64,000 nt of DNA from Euglena gracilis (Eukaryota; Euglenida; Euglenophyceae; Euglenales), in contig CP154956.1 in NCBI GenBank assembly GCA_039621445.1, forward strand, positions 23,238,743 to 23,302,742, in the 5' to 3' direction. The translations under genes and the position numbers were made by a program. The notes under the pieces were generated by a model. That model did no database searches. It was not told the DNA's origin and was given only the letters and a program-made list of their open reading frames with translations. This document shows positions 42,945 to 54,273 of this stretch, piece by piece (the first letter of the stretch is position 1; each line of letters opens with the position of its first letter).

Positions 42945-43114
42945 TTACTCCTTTTGAAAACTGAGATGAGATTTGGTTGCTTGGTCAATTGGAGAGTGTT
43001 GTTCGGAACTGAACAGAACCAATTTGTTTGAAAACCCCGCCAACGGATATCCACCCCCAACCAAAGAATGCTCAAATGGCACTCCGTCACAAGCAAAATT
43101 GGCAGTTAGAAAAC
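42945..43114 (-). CDS. Terminal exon joined through a 49-bp intron
   Basis: Acceptor GCTTTTATTGAAAAAG in phase with 43164-43276; the intron between (43115-43163) is 49 bp and T-rich. Encodes FLTANFACDGVPFEHSLVGG, GFSNKLVLFSSEQHSPIDQ, and ends SFQKE. Confidence 0.5.
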
Positions 43115-43163
43115 CTTTTTCAATAAAAGCAAAAAAAAAATGCCAAAAAGACAAAAGGAACAC

Positions 43164-43276
43164 CTTTCAAACCACGTCGACGCCGAGCCTTGCCCTTGCG
43201 AATACTTGCAGAGGTTGCCTGAGGTCTTGCAACTGAACCACATTTTGTTACTGCAGAGTGTTCGCTGGGCCTAGCA
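43164..43276 (-). CDS. Exon of un unidentified gene with a basic tail
   Basis: Strong acceptor TTCTGTTTTTCAAAAG, donor AAAG/GTGTTC, phase 2 to 1. Encodes ARPSEHSAVTKCGSVARPQ and ends RKGKARRRRGLK, a nuclear-signal-like cluster. Confidence 0.5.
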
Positions 43277-43504
43277 CTTTTGAAAAACAGAAGAATAAGA
43301 ATAGCAAATTGAAACAAATTGCTACAAAGAAATAGCAATTGGTGGGGGAAGAGGTTGTATGTTTGCATGTGTGTATTTACATATGTATGCATGGATGGAT
43401 AAATGATGGATGGATACTTGTATATGTACTGGGCTTCGTTTTAAGAACCCTGGGTCCCCCCCACCCACCTAACCTGGCGCGGGACCCCCCCCCCTTAGTT
43501 GCAC

Positions 43505-43622
43505 GAAGGCTTCTTGTCTGTTTATGGCTGGCGCTAACTTCGCTTCTGGCCCAGTTGTGTGGTACACCAGTACTCTTTTGCTGCCCCTGGCCGGGTGAGT
43601 AACTCTGGCGTAATTCCAGCGC
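43505..43622. repeat. Dispersed repeat, GGCGCTAACTTCGCTTCTGG family, copy 2
   Basis: Colinear with 2830-2965 with small deletions. Confidence 0.6.
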
Positions 43623-44251
43623 TGTGGTTGGTGTGTCCCCCCTGGGGACCCAAAATTGGGCCGTCTAAGGGCATTTCTCAAAAAAATTTTGTTGTTGCGC
43701 GCCGAAACCAATACCTGGGCCTCTTGCCCGGGACCTCCCCCAGGGGAGGGGTCCGGCCCCAGATCCACCCACTCACCCACCCACCCCCCCCGGGGGGGGG
43801 GGCTCTTCTGACTTAAAAAGAAGCCTCGTACATACATGCATACCAATTTTGCCCATTTTTGGCCCATTTGTTGCACCTCCAGAAATAAAGCTGGCAGACC
43901 CCAAGACATTAAATGAGAGGGTTGGCAAGACAGAGTGGTCCTGGATCCCCCCGGAAAAAAATCCTGGGCCGAAGCCCGGGAATTTTGGGGAGATTTCAAA
44001 ATGTCCAAAAAATCACACTTTGGGTGCTTTTTTCACACAAATCAACATGTGGGAAAAAAACATATGAAATAAAAAAAAAACAGGGCTTTCCTGGCGCAAA
44101 GCCCCGGGGAAGAAAATTCCCCAGACCCCCCCATCGGCCTGGAGGGGGGGGGGGAGTGATCAGGACCTGGGGGGGGTCCCCTCCTCATTCCGCTGCAAAA
44201 AGCCAACAGTCACTTGCCCTCCTGGACCCCGGGGATGGGTTGCCCTTCGGC

Positions 44252-44427
44252 TTAAATGGCACCCTGGTCAGAATTCAATTCATCAAATTGTGCAAAAAAC
44301 TTTCTGGAAAGCGGTTCCTGGATCTGCACACTATCTGTTTGATTTCTGTTGGATAATATCTCATTTCCATATCCATGAATTTCAGCAACGAGCTCAATTT
44401 GCTTGATTGCCATTTCCTCAGGGGTGG
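44252..44427 (-). CDS. Possible terminal exon, unidentified
   Basis: After GCATCACCAG one frame reads PEEMAIKQIELVAEIHGYG and QEPLSRKFFAQFDELNS to TAA. A second frame is also open, so the choice is tentative. Confidence 0.3.
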
Positions 44428-45309
44428 CTGGTGATGCTCAAATAAGCCCAGGGTGAGGGGAGGGAGCAGATGATACGCTGCGTGGTAATGAGGACTCCAG
44501 ATAAAGGGTGTGCAGGTGAATTGCAGCAAGAAGAGCTGTGAAAAGCAAGAGGCTTGAAGCTTCTGGGCATTGCTGATGCCCTTTTAACAAAAAGTCAATC
44601 TATGGATGGGATGGATTCTGCAACCAACGGAAAATTTCTTGTTCTGCAATGCGCCAAAGGCAAATATTTCTGGGAACATTAAGGGAACCCTTGTTTTAAA
44701 AGACATAGTCATTACACAATTTGTCAGACACAATTTGTCTCCAAAAAGCACTTTCGAACTTTACGATGTGGCATATGCCTGTGCGCATTGAATTTGCTCC
44801 CATCTGAAGATAAATTCAAAACAAGTCCCTTCTGCAAAAAACCTTAAGACAAACATGAGGGGAGATGCAACAAGACGATTCAAAAAGACAGGGCAAAAGA
44901 CAATGAAATCAAGCAATGAAAACTCAACATCAATTTGAGGTACCCCAGAAAATTCAAAATTGTCCTGGAGGGAGTTCTCGTGATAAAAATGAAATGAAAA
45001 ATTTTTTCATTTTCATTTTCATTTTCATTTTTTTCAAATTTCATTTTTTTGAAAATGAAAAAACATACATTTTCAAAGCACAACCCCCCAAATAATAACA
45101 AATAAATGATGTTTTGCTTGATAAGGAGAACAAGGAACTCCAGGGAGTTTTGTATTGACAAAACTCAGGGAGTTTTGTTTATGACAAGATAAATCAAATC
45201 ACACAAAGAAAAAGCAAAAAAAGTGCAAATCTTGGTTGCTAAAATTACTAAACACACACACCAGGCTTCGCATACGAGAGTTGGGAGTGCTTCTTAGGTG
45301 GGGGATCTC

Positions 45310-45560
45310 TCAAAGATTTTGTTGGTGTGTGCCAAAATGTGCATTTTTTTTGCAAAATTCACATTTTTGCATTTTTTTTCCCTTTGCGCATCTGTGCAAA
45401 TGAACGGTGCGCAAATGCACACACCAACCATTTGTGCAAATGTGCAAACGGGCCTCATGCACAGGCTGAAACTGGTGTGTTTGTGAAATTGTATAAAGGG
45501 TTGGGATTTTATGCGCAAATGCGAAATGGTCTGCCTGCGCATTTGCGCAAATCAACCACA
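45310..45560. repeat. Cluster of TTTGCGCAAATGCGCAAA-type palindromes
   Basis: Copies at about 45384, 45408, 45429, 45509 and 45536, including GGTGCGCAAATGCACACACC and CTGCGCATTTGCGCAAAT. Same core as the 38 and 19 kb arrays. Confidence 0.55.
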
Positions 45561-45599
45561 TATGCAACTTCACAAACGAACCATTGAGAGGGTGTTGAT

Positions 45600-47470
45600 G
45601 CAGTTCTGGAATATTCGGACTAAATGCTGGGTGAAGGGCACCTTTGCACTCAAGTTTTCAGGATAAAACCTGGAAAGTGCCCCTTTTGATTCTTCAGGGG
45701 TCAGATAATGGTATTTCACATGCTCAGCTGCCGACGCCCAAATTCCAGCCCAAAAGGCTGGTCCTTTTGCCGTACTAAATCATGCAAAATGTTTCACAAA
45801 TAATTATAATGAATCATGAAGAATTTAAATAAGCCACAATACATTGGCTGCAAACGTGTGTAATTGCCGTCACCCGTCACCTCACATCCAGAACACCATC
45901 TGGCTCTGGCAGTTTGTTACACAGGAAAATGGGGGGAGACCGGGGGTTGCATTCGTATTTCTGCTGAATTTCTCACTTTCCAGGGGGTCAGTCTCGGGGG
46001 TTTCACAACTCGGCAAACATTGCGGAGGGTAAAAAAACACCAAATATGTGCATTCCCTGGGGTTTCAACACTGGAAATTGTGAAAATCAACAACCAGAGG
46101 GCCAGCGTGTCACAGCAATTCGGAAACCTGGACCCCAACACTCCAAATCAAAAAAAAAAAGCTTACGACGTGCGCAAATGCATCCGACACAAAGATCCTT
46201 AATGCGAGTTCAGCCGCTTAAATGCTTTGGATCAGGGACATTCTGGGTCGGGCCAGGGTGAAATGCACCAACAAAAAAAATGTCTTTATTTCCTGATATC
46301 CTCTCTATTCCAGGAAAAAAAATTGCTTTCTTTGGATTTGTTTTCTTTTACGTTGAAAATGTGGCAGCTTCAACTAACCCAAAAATCCTGTGTGTTGGCA
46401 CTTTTGATGAGGGAGGGCGTTAACACACCCTCGGGAGATTTTTAATGTGAAATGGGGATATATATATACATACATACATATATATGTAAATATATGTATA
46501 TATATTGACTTTATTTTGGGGCAGGGTTTAGATTTGATATTGGGTTAGAGTTAGGGTTAGGGATAGGGTTAAAGAAAAGAGAAACGCTGAAAAATCATCA
46601 ACAAGCAAATACCTGGCAACGTGGACAAAGGGAGCATGAGTGTGAGAAAACCCAGAGCAGATGTTGGTGTGGATTGGGTCTCGACGGGTGAGAGTTGGGG
46701 AGCAGGGGCTGCATTGTTGGTTGGGGCTGTATTGGGAAGAGCTGCTGCGGAGGGTAACTGGAATCCCGAAGAGGTGGTGGGAAGGGTTGGCAATTCGAAG
46801 GGATGGGAGTCGAAGCAAGGCAAACCGGTGGTGTGGGAACAAATCCCGCGTTATTGGTCCATCATTGAAAAAAAAACGGTTAGGATAGATGTTCCAAACG
46901 TTGCCTTTTGTTCAGGAGAAAGGTTACGCCGGGAATCAGGTCCCTGTTTCCCTGTTAGAAAGACCTCCGTTTGCATAAAATTTGCCTGAATTTTCCTCGG
47001 TCCCACTTCCTCTTCTTGGAAACCTTAACTGGACATGAAATATCCGAATTGGAAGACAATTCTTCTGTCTTGATGTGCAAAGCCCATGCAAAAACGAATT
47101 CCTGAACACTCCCCTCGTCCATGAAATTCCGCGTATTTCCGTGATGTGAATTCTTGTGAATTTCATTTAAAGGAAATGGGAGGATCCTTGATGCGTTGCT
47201 GCGAGCTGCTGTTTGACTGATGGGTGATTGCCCTTTTGCCCTGGTTAGAAATCGCTTCTGGAATTGGCAAGAGATTCCTGCAATGCTGCCAGGCTGACAG
47301 AAAATAAAAAAAATTCTTCGGTTCCGCTGCAAAAAAAAAGGCATTCCAAATGGGAAAATGGGAATTCTGCAATGCTGTTTTTGCGAATAGGTTTTGTAAA
47401 CTCTTTGAAAGAGAGTACAAGCCCATATATTCAAAAATTGATGAAAAACTGAAAATGAACAAGAGACCGC
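45600..47470. other. No secure gene
   Basis: An open minus-strand stretch at 46975-47170 is basic near its end (SKKRKW) and could be an exon, but the splice sites are weak. The remainder holds a TA-rich tract (46458-46505) and telomere-like repeats. Confidence 0.3.
46545..46572. repeat. Interstitial telomere-like tract
   Basis: GGGTTAGAGTTAGGGTTAGG then GATAGGGTTA. Similar TTAGGG/CCCTAA tracts lie at 30965, 31565, 33158, 36098 and inside the 39589 palindrome. Confidence 0.7.
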
Positions 47471-47471
47471 T

Positions 47472-47757
47472 TCAAAAGAGTTCCAGCTGAAACACAACCT
47501 CCATTTGCTCATTCCTTGAAAAGAATCTCATTGGTGCCCGCATGGTTGTACTAATGTGGTATCCGCGAGGGACAAGCGCCATTGAGGGCTCTGGCGCCAG
47601 GCTTTGAGCATGGCTTATGCCCTTTCGGTGGGGAAGCACAAATTTCGATTGTTTCAAAAGCAGATCAAGCCTGAATGCAGCAGGGTTGGGCTGAGGTTTA
47701 GGGAAATCAGTCAGCCCACTGATGCTCTCCACGGTGAATGCAATCTGTGGTGGGACC
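47472..47757 (-). CDS. Terminal exon of the same unidentified gene
   Basis: Acceptor CTTCTGCTTGCAG, phase 2, then 94 codons to TGA. Encodes PPQIAFTVESISGLTDFP, FRLDLLLKQSKFVLPHRKG, GYHISTTMRAPMRFF and ends VVFQLELF. A mixed alpha/beta soluble domain by eye; no family recognised. Confidence 0.55.
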
Positions 47758-48614
47758 CTGCAAGCAGAAGTTTGCTTTATCAACGGGTTCCAGGCAGTCA
47801 TTCAAATACCATGGATTGCGCAATCATAGTTGTGACCGCCCATTTTTGCAAGGGTTTCGTTATGGTGTGGGTATGGGTATGGAGGAGCCCAACCAAGCCA
47901 GGTAGGGGGGAGGGGGTGGAATTTAAGGGGAGGGGGGGATCAAAAGACTCTCTCTGAAACAGGGGGAGGAACGCTGGTTCTGGCCTAAATTCAAGCTCAA
48001 CATTTGCTCAATCGAAAAGATAAATAACTTTTTTTGTGCGAGGGAATATTCCATCACATAAAACTGAAACAGATGTCTCATGATGTGGCTTGAACCCTGA
48101 CTTCTTTGGCTGTGCAAGATCAGTTTTTTTTTCTGCATGATCGGGCCATGAAATTGCTTGTTTTCCAAAAAAATGTTGATGTTGTGACACCAACATTTTT
48201 GTGGGTTTTGGTTTGGTTTTGGCCCATTGATACAGTGTGTTGCCGACATCCCCTGGTTACAGCAAATTACTAGAACTTTTCATGGACAAGTGGGTGGAGA
48301 ACTCCCCAGTTCTGCACTGAGGCAGAATTTCAAGACCCTCAGGCTCAGGCTCAGGCTCTGTGTTTGGTTTGAGGTGGGGGGGGGGCTCTTTGGGGTCTGA
48401 TTTCATCAAATCTTTCTTCTTGTCGCAATTTATGAATATTCGACCTCAACTTTCCCCAAAATAAACCCCATCCCCCATGGCATTTTAGAGGGGGAGGGTG
48501 TCAAAAAATCGATGATTCCTCAAAAGAATCAAATAAAGAAAAGAAATGTGTGGTGACTTTATATTCAGCCCTTGGAACATCTTTTCGACAGACAATTTTT
48601 TTGTGACTCCACAC

Positions 48615-48775
48615 CTGGCCCGAGTAGCCATTTTAGCACAACTCCAAATACAGCATGTTTTGGCCAGACTGGTTTTCGTCCATTCTGGAGTCAAAAGATC
48701 GATTTTCTCAAAACATCTCCAAATGATAGGGAATTCACTGGGTACCAAAAATAGAACCCTGGGACCCTCATCACC
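48615..48775 (-). CDS. Exon of an unidentified gene
   Basis: Acceptor GGCCAACACAG, donor GCCAG/GTGTGG, phase 0 to 2. Encodes PRVLFLVPSEFPIIWRCFEK and CIWSCAKMATRA. Joins in phase to 47472-47757. Confidence 0.5.
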
Positions 48776-49143
48776 CTGTGTTGGCCACCAGTGGGCGGCA
48801 GGGAGGTGGGTGGGACGAGAGAGGCATAGTTCAGGAAGGTGGGCATTACAAATGATGCTCAACACAAATCAGAACGTAGTGCCCCTGAACCTCTCCCCAC
48901 TTTTGGGTCTCCGTCCATGTTCATCGACCAGCCCGAATGATCAGTCAAGTAGCAAATAAGAACTCAATAAAATATTAATTCAAAAACATTTTAAAAAATT
49001 TTCCCTCAAAGCAGCCATTTGCCTTCGACGCCAAAGGTGCCAAAGCAAATTTGAAACCCCACCCGGGGTGGCCATTTTGTGTCTGAAGGGTAAAGGGGGG
49101 GTGAGACATAGGGGGGGACAACTGGGGGGGGGGGGGGCTCAAG

Positions 49144-49625
49144 TAGGGCTGTTTCGATTAATCGATTAATCGATTAATCGTTCGTCATCGCCCATTAATC
49201 GAGTCGTTCGGCCCATGGCGATTAATCGTTCATTGTGGATGTAAACCACAATATGCACAATACTTGTTGAAACCAACAAAAATTCGTGGGGTAGTCAGTC
49301 AGATAGCACACTATTTGGTGGTACACCATGAAAACGGTTGTTAAAAGTGGCCAACAAGTCAGTGAATGTGCTGGTGAAACATCGCGCGATTCTGATTGAG
49401 ATACAGCAGTTCCTAATAAGCTTCGTTCTGCCATGTCAACAGAGAATGAAACAAAAATTCGTCAGCGGGCACACAAAGAAATGGTCTATGTTCGATATTA
49501 GAATTTCTCCGGCAGATTTCATACAAAAATCGGAAGGGACCAATTAATCGTTAATCGTCCGAGACACCCCGATTAATCCCGATTAATCGTTCGCCAGTCC
49601 GAAACGATTAATTGGCACAACCCTA
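49144..49625. mobile_element. hAT-like non-autonomous element (MITE), 482 bp
   Basis: Ends are inverted: TAGGGCTGTTTCGATTAATCG on the left and, read from the right, TAGGGTTGTGCCAATTAATCG. GCTCAAG flanks both sides (49137-49143 and 49626-49632) as a 7-bp duplication, and GATTAATCG subrepeats lie inside both ends. The termini fit the hAT superfamily (normally 8-bp duplications). No transposase inside. Confidence 0.75.
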
Positions 49626-51208
49626 GCTCAAGGACCCCCACCCCCTAATTATTTACGTGTGCAAAATAGGTCGATTTTTTGCGGATAATGGGATTCATCA
49701 TGACTTTCCTTATTCGACAAATTTTTAAAATTTTCGAAAAGGACATTGTCCCGTAGGCCACTGGCCAATCGGGGGGGGGATTGGGGGGGGTAATGTGGTT
49801 TTGGCTGATTTTGTTGCCAAAAAATGGGCATTTTGGGCAAGTGGGTGCCGAAAATTTCTACTGGCTGGCCCTGCCAGCGGACCCCCCCCCCCCGGGACTC
49901 CTTCCTGAGTCCTGTGTTTAAATGCAGGACTCAGGACGGAGTATGCGTCTAAGAGATCATATGGCGATAACACCCTCTTGGTCGACAGGTTGCGTAGGTT
50001 GCGTGTATGGCACATACATCTCTTTAAGGACCCGGGGGGGTTGCTGGGCTAGGGCTAGAAATTTGGGCTGGCTAGCCCGCCCCCCCCCCCCCGGGGGGGG
50101 CTGGACCCCGGCTGGACCCGAACTGGACTGAAATCAGAAAAATGCCCAAAAATGACTTGCAAAACACAGTTTTGAAAAAATGATGCATCTGAAACCCCCC
50201 CCAAATGCCCCAAACGCCCCCCAAACCCCATTTTTGGCCACTTTTGAACACAGTTTTTCAAAAAATTTCGGGCGCCGAAAAATTTTGGGCTGGACCCCCA
50301 AAAAGAGGCTGGCTAGCTAGGGCTAGCAGCCCCCCCCCCTGGGGGGAGGGGGCTGCTGCGGCTGGGCTGGGCCCAAATTGGGGCTGGCTGCAGCCGCCCC
50401 CCCCCCCCGGGGGGGGGTTCGCAAAACCTTAGAGAGATGTATGGTATGGCATTCAACCCGGAGCACCTGGTGCTATTTTGGTTTTTTTGAAAAAGTGTTT
50501 TTGATGTTCTTTTTGGAAAAGAAACATTTTAAAAACAAAGGGAAAAACAATGAGAACAGATTTCCTTTGATCGCAAGGGTGATATCAAGATGGACCAAAA
50601 TGCTTCAAAGTCACATAACTTTTGGTCAAATTTACAAAAAAAGCACAAAAATCACCAATTCTGATCACTTTTTATTAAAACCATCCAAATTTTGACTTGG
50701 CATGGTCCATAGATGGAAAAAAAGGCTTTTAAAAACAAAAAAAATATAAAATATTTTGGAAGAAATTTTGGGCTTCGTTGGAAACAAGCTGCCAGCTATA
50801 CCCGACGTTTGGATGGACAGGCATTCCAAAAAAAACACACTGCAGGCAAAGGGAAACAAAAAAAATTGGCAAGTCCCCCCCCAAAAAACTTGCAAAAAAA
50901 TTCCAAAACTGCCAGACCACGAAGTCCCAAATCTCTGACAAAGCAGTTCCAAATACTTTCAAAGAGGTTCCAAATTTTTTGGCAAAAACGTGCAAAATTA
51001 CGGCAAAAAGTGCACATATATTTTCCAAAAAATTCAAATTTTTTTGGCAAAAGTGCCAAAAAAAATATGGCAAAGGATCCTGGAAACTGGGAGTGTTAGG
51101 TGTAATGGCCAAATAAAAGCCCCGTGGAGCAATCACCAAGGGAGGGCTCAGGGGAGTGTAGGGAGCAGCCCGACGCCGACAGCCAATCAAAAACCTTCTA
51201 TTTCTCAT

Positions 51209-51218
51209 TTTATTTATT
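51209..51218 (-). terminator. Overlapping AATAAA polyadenylation signals at the stop codon
   Basis: GAATAAATAAAATG on the minus strand contains two AATAAA hexamers; the first includes the TAA stop. Confidence 0.55.
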
Positions 51219-51353
51219 CCACTAAGACAGACAAATGGAGAAATGGAACATCAGAGAGGAAAGACCTGTACGGCACGACGGAGCGCAATATGCTGTGCTG
51301 ATAATCAATGTCGAATTGTGCCATCTTCACAGCCAAGAGGTTCTCTAGTGTCC
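51214..51353 (-). CDS. Terminal exon of the same unidentified gene
   Basis: Acceptor TGTTCCTTCAAG, phase 1. Encodes TLENLLAVKMAQFDIDYQH and PYRSFLSDVPFLHLSV to TAA. AATAAA overlaps the stop, as in the LMBRD2-like gene. Confidence 0.6.
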
Positions 51354-51442
51354 CTTGAAGGAACATGTTGCAGCAGCATCCATAAACCATCCCCCAAAAA
51401 TGACCCAAATCAAATTCTGGGGACAACATAATGGGCGCATAC

Positions 51443-51608
51443 CAACAGAAATGTCTACAATGAGGGCCGTCCGATGCCGATTTGGGCGGACCTCCACAGC
51501 TCCTCGAGCCAAAAAGAATGCTTTCAACGTCCGCAAGAATCGATTTCGATAGGCAAGTTTGACTCTGATGCGATGCATCACACTGGAGTCCACACCATGG
51601 CCGATGTG
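51443..51608 (-). CDS. Internal exon of an unidentified gene
   Basis: Strong acceptor CTTTCTTCTGCAG, donor TGTTG/GTATGC, phase 0 to 1. Encodes HGVDSSVMHRIRVKLAYRN, TLKAFFLARGAVEVRP and TALIVDISV. Next intron is 89 bp. Confidence 0.6.
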
Positions 51609-52697
51609 CTGCAGAAGAAAGGTGCCCCATGATGACATAAACCCTCAATAGGAATGCAGGGGAGCTGCAAGCGCAAAACAAAAACACACTGCCTGCTGCC
51701 ATACTCGGCAACTTGTTTCTTTGCACAGTGTTTTTTGTTCTTATTAATTTGACCATATTTATTTTAAAACAGACAAAAAAATGCCCAAGAGGTCTTGCAC
51801 AGAAAGTTTTTTGAATGCATATTTTTAATCATTTTTTGCAACACTTCTGGGTCATTTCTGCCAAAAACTTCCTCCTAAAAGAAATGAAAAAAGTGTGATG
51901 AAATTGCATTTTACATTTTTTTTTACATCTTTGACCATTTTTCTTTGATACTTTTGAACTTAGCAGGATTCAAAATATGGTCTGGGTGTTTCATAACGAG
52001 TTTTTAAGAATGGAATTTCCCTTTGATTTTTTGACGTTTTTTTGATGTTTTTTTAAAAAAATAAGTTTTTTTTTGAAGACAAAACTGCCAAGTGCCTGAT
52101 ACCAAAGGCAGTGGCCCACCACTGAACAAAAAGCCCACCACTAGGTGTGTGATCTTTGTCAAAAAAATAGGGGGGTACTATTCCCCTAGCCTGTCTGGAA
52201 GCCCGGGTATGGGACAAGATGGGGGGGGACAAGATCGGGGGGGGTCAACAGATTTGCGTCAGCGGACCCTGGCCCGGACCCTTTGGCCGGGTATGGGATA
52301 AGATCAGGGGGGGGATGGTTCCCATTTTTGACAAAGATCACACACCTAGGGTCCAAGTTTGGGGGGGGGGAAGAAATGGAGCTTTCGAAAAAGCCATCGG
52401 ATCTTCGTCACTAAACAACACAGGACCATTCAAATTGTCAAACCAAGAGAGTCAGAACAACAATCATTTTTCTTCAATCTGAGGTGGAGGCTTTCTGGAC
52501 ACACGCCTTTATGTTCGAAAAATTTTTGGGAGGTCACTTTGTATTCATCCCAAAGGTTCCTTGACACTCGTGCCTTTGGCACTTATCAGCCCCTCTCACA
52601 CGAATCGCCAACCTTCAAGAAATCTCCAAAACGAAATAAATCAGCGTGGCAATATTCACAGCTTGGGGTCCAGGAAATGTTCGGAAGAGGAAAGAAC

Positions 52698-52853
52698 CTG
52701 CAGGTCCTGCTGGCTTTTGTGATGAGTCTGTTCTTCACGTTGTGCGACAGGCTTACTTGTCACATAGTGGCTTGCTGTGAAACCCCAGAAACAGAAATAG
52801 ACGAGCAAAATAGCCGAACACCCAATCGCCGAAAGAATTCTCTTCCGAGGCAT
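52698..52853 (-). CDS. First exon of a predicted type II (signal-anchor) membrane protein
   Basis: ATG at 52853, then MPRKR and a hydrophobic anchor (ILSAIGCSAILLVYFCFWGF), then a polar Gln/Glu/His stem up to donor CTGCAG/GTTCTT, phase 0. Basic residues before a single anchor and a polar stem are typical of Golgi type II enzymes such as glycosyltransferases; that is analogy only. The exon at 51443-51608 starts in phase 0 and may belong to this gene. Confidence 0.55.
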
Positions 52854-53429
52854 AATACTGAGACTGTGAGGGACGTTGAGACAAGCAGCCCGGGCTCCTT
52901 CAGACCCCCCTATTTGCGAATTGTGGGGGGACAATAAGGGGGGGGGGGCGAGAACCCCTCCCCCAATTGTTTGTAAGAATTGGTAATTTTTTGTTGGCAT
53001 AACTTTTATAATCCAAGGAACTTAAAAATTTTCGAACCTTGCATTTTCGGAGGTTTTCTGAGACCTTTTCGGAGGCCAATCGACCAATCAGAGGTCTCTT
53101 CCATTTGTCGATCCATGGCAGTGCATCAATTCCGTCAATTGATCCACACCCTATTCCACCCTAACACCATTACCCCCTCTCCTAAATGACCCTCTAGGGT
53201 CCGGGCCTAGACAATGAAAAAAATCTTTCAAGAAAAAAAATCTTCAAAAACCACCGATCTTTTTTGAGGTTTTTAGAAACACAAGTTATTTTTCTGGTAG
53301 AAATGATGCCAGAGAACACAAATTTCACAAAAAAAAATCCGAAAAAAGGTGTAGGGGGGGTACCCTCACCCGCCCCCTGTTTGGCTAATGGCCGGGCTCC
53401 TTCAGACCCCCCATTAGCCAATTAGGGGG

Positions 53430-53700
53430 GGGGACAATTAGGGGGCTCGAGGACCCCGACCCCATAATTTTTGACCTGTGCAAAATTGGTCGATTTTTTG
53501 CGCATTTTTGGATTGGTCATGACTTTTTCTTATCCGGCAATTTTTAACATTTTCGAAACGGACGTTTTTGGAGGTTTTCTGAGCCCTTGCCGAAATTGGC
53601 CAAAGTTGGCCAAGGGAACGTCCATTGGCCAATTGGGCAACCCCCCCCCCTAATTGGCTAATGGACCTCCCTTAAGGACCCCCAATTAGCCAATTAGGGG
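53430..53700. repeat. Dispersed repeat with TTGGTCGATTTTTTGCG core
   Basis: AAAATTGGTCGATTTTTTGCG, CATGACTTTTTCTTAT and TTTTCGAAACGGAC occur in the same order at 49655-49760, and partly at 53020-53090. Ends carry CTAATTGGCTAATGG next to C/G runs. Confidence 0.55.
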
Positions 53701-53954
53701 GGGGGATTAGGGGGGGTGAGGGTATCCGAGACCCTTTTTCGACCCCCCCCCTAAACCAGGTTTTAAGTAGTACTGAGCTCTGAATGGGACATGCATGTGA
53801 TGAAAGGCTGAAAAGATTAGCATTGCAAATTTTGCGCATTTTATAATTTACAAATTACCCCCCCCCCCCCATATTGTCCCCCCCCCATATTGTCCCTCGG
53901 CCCGGCCGACGGGGTTTTTTTTTGGCTCGGCCAATGAAATTTCCTTTGGTACCC

Positions 53955-54090
53955 CCATACAGGGGGTAGCTTTAAATCGTACGACACTTAATTCGGTTTG
54001 ACATTTAACTCGGTCTGGATTAAATCCGTTTTAATCCAGCGAGGTTCGGGTGTTAGACCGGATTTAATCCAGCGAGTTAAACCGCTATCG
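53955..54090. repeat. Left inverted repeat flanking the retrotransposon region
   Basis: Reads CATACAGGGGGTAG then TTTAAA...CG...CACTTAAT, followed by several GGATTAAATCCG-like subrepeats. The reverse complement of 63330-63473 has the same order: CATACAGGGGGTAG, TTTAAA, CACTTAAT, then GGATTAAATTCGG. Similarity is clear for about 45 bp and patchy beyond. Confidence 0.6.
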
Positions 54091-54273
54091 AGGATACTCC
54101 TAATTGGCACTTTCTGAGTGTCTATTTTTTTTCGCTCTCGCATACGCATGTCCGGAAAGCCCCAGTAGGGGTTCAAGTCTCACGCCAACAACTACGAGAA
54201 CCCTCCTTTATCATTGGACTGGGGATTCTGAAGTTTCTGGACATTGCGAGGTGTGTCACCCCAGACCCTGGCG

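Noticed and set aside
45844-46032. HECT-domain-like exon on the plus strand (IQNTIWLWQFVTQ)
   Set aside because: The match covers a few residues only, no proper donor follows, and the neighbouring pieces do not continue the domain.
46955-47512. 185-codon minus-strand open frame
   Set aside because: It overlaps the 3' end of the 47472 exon's gene and lacks a plausible start; mostly AT-rich non-coding composition except a short basic end.
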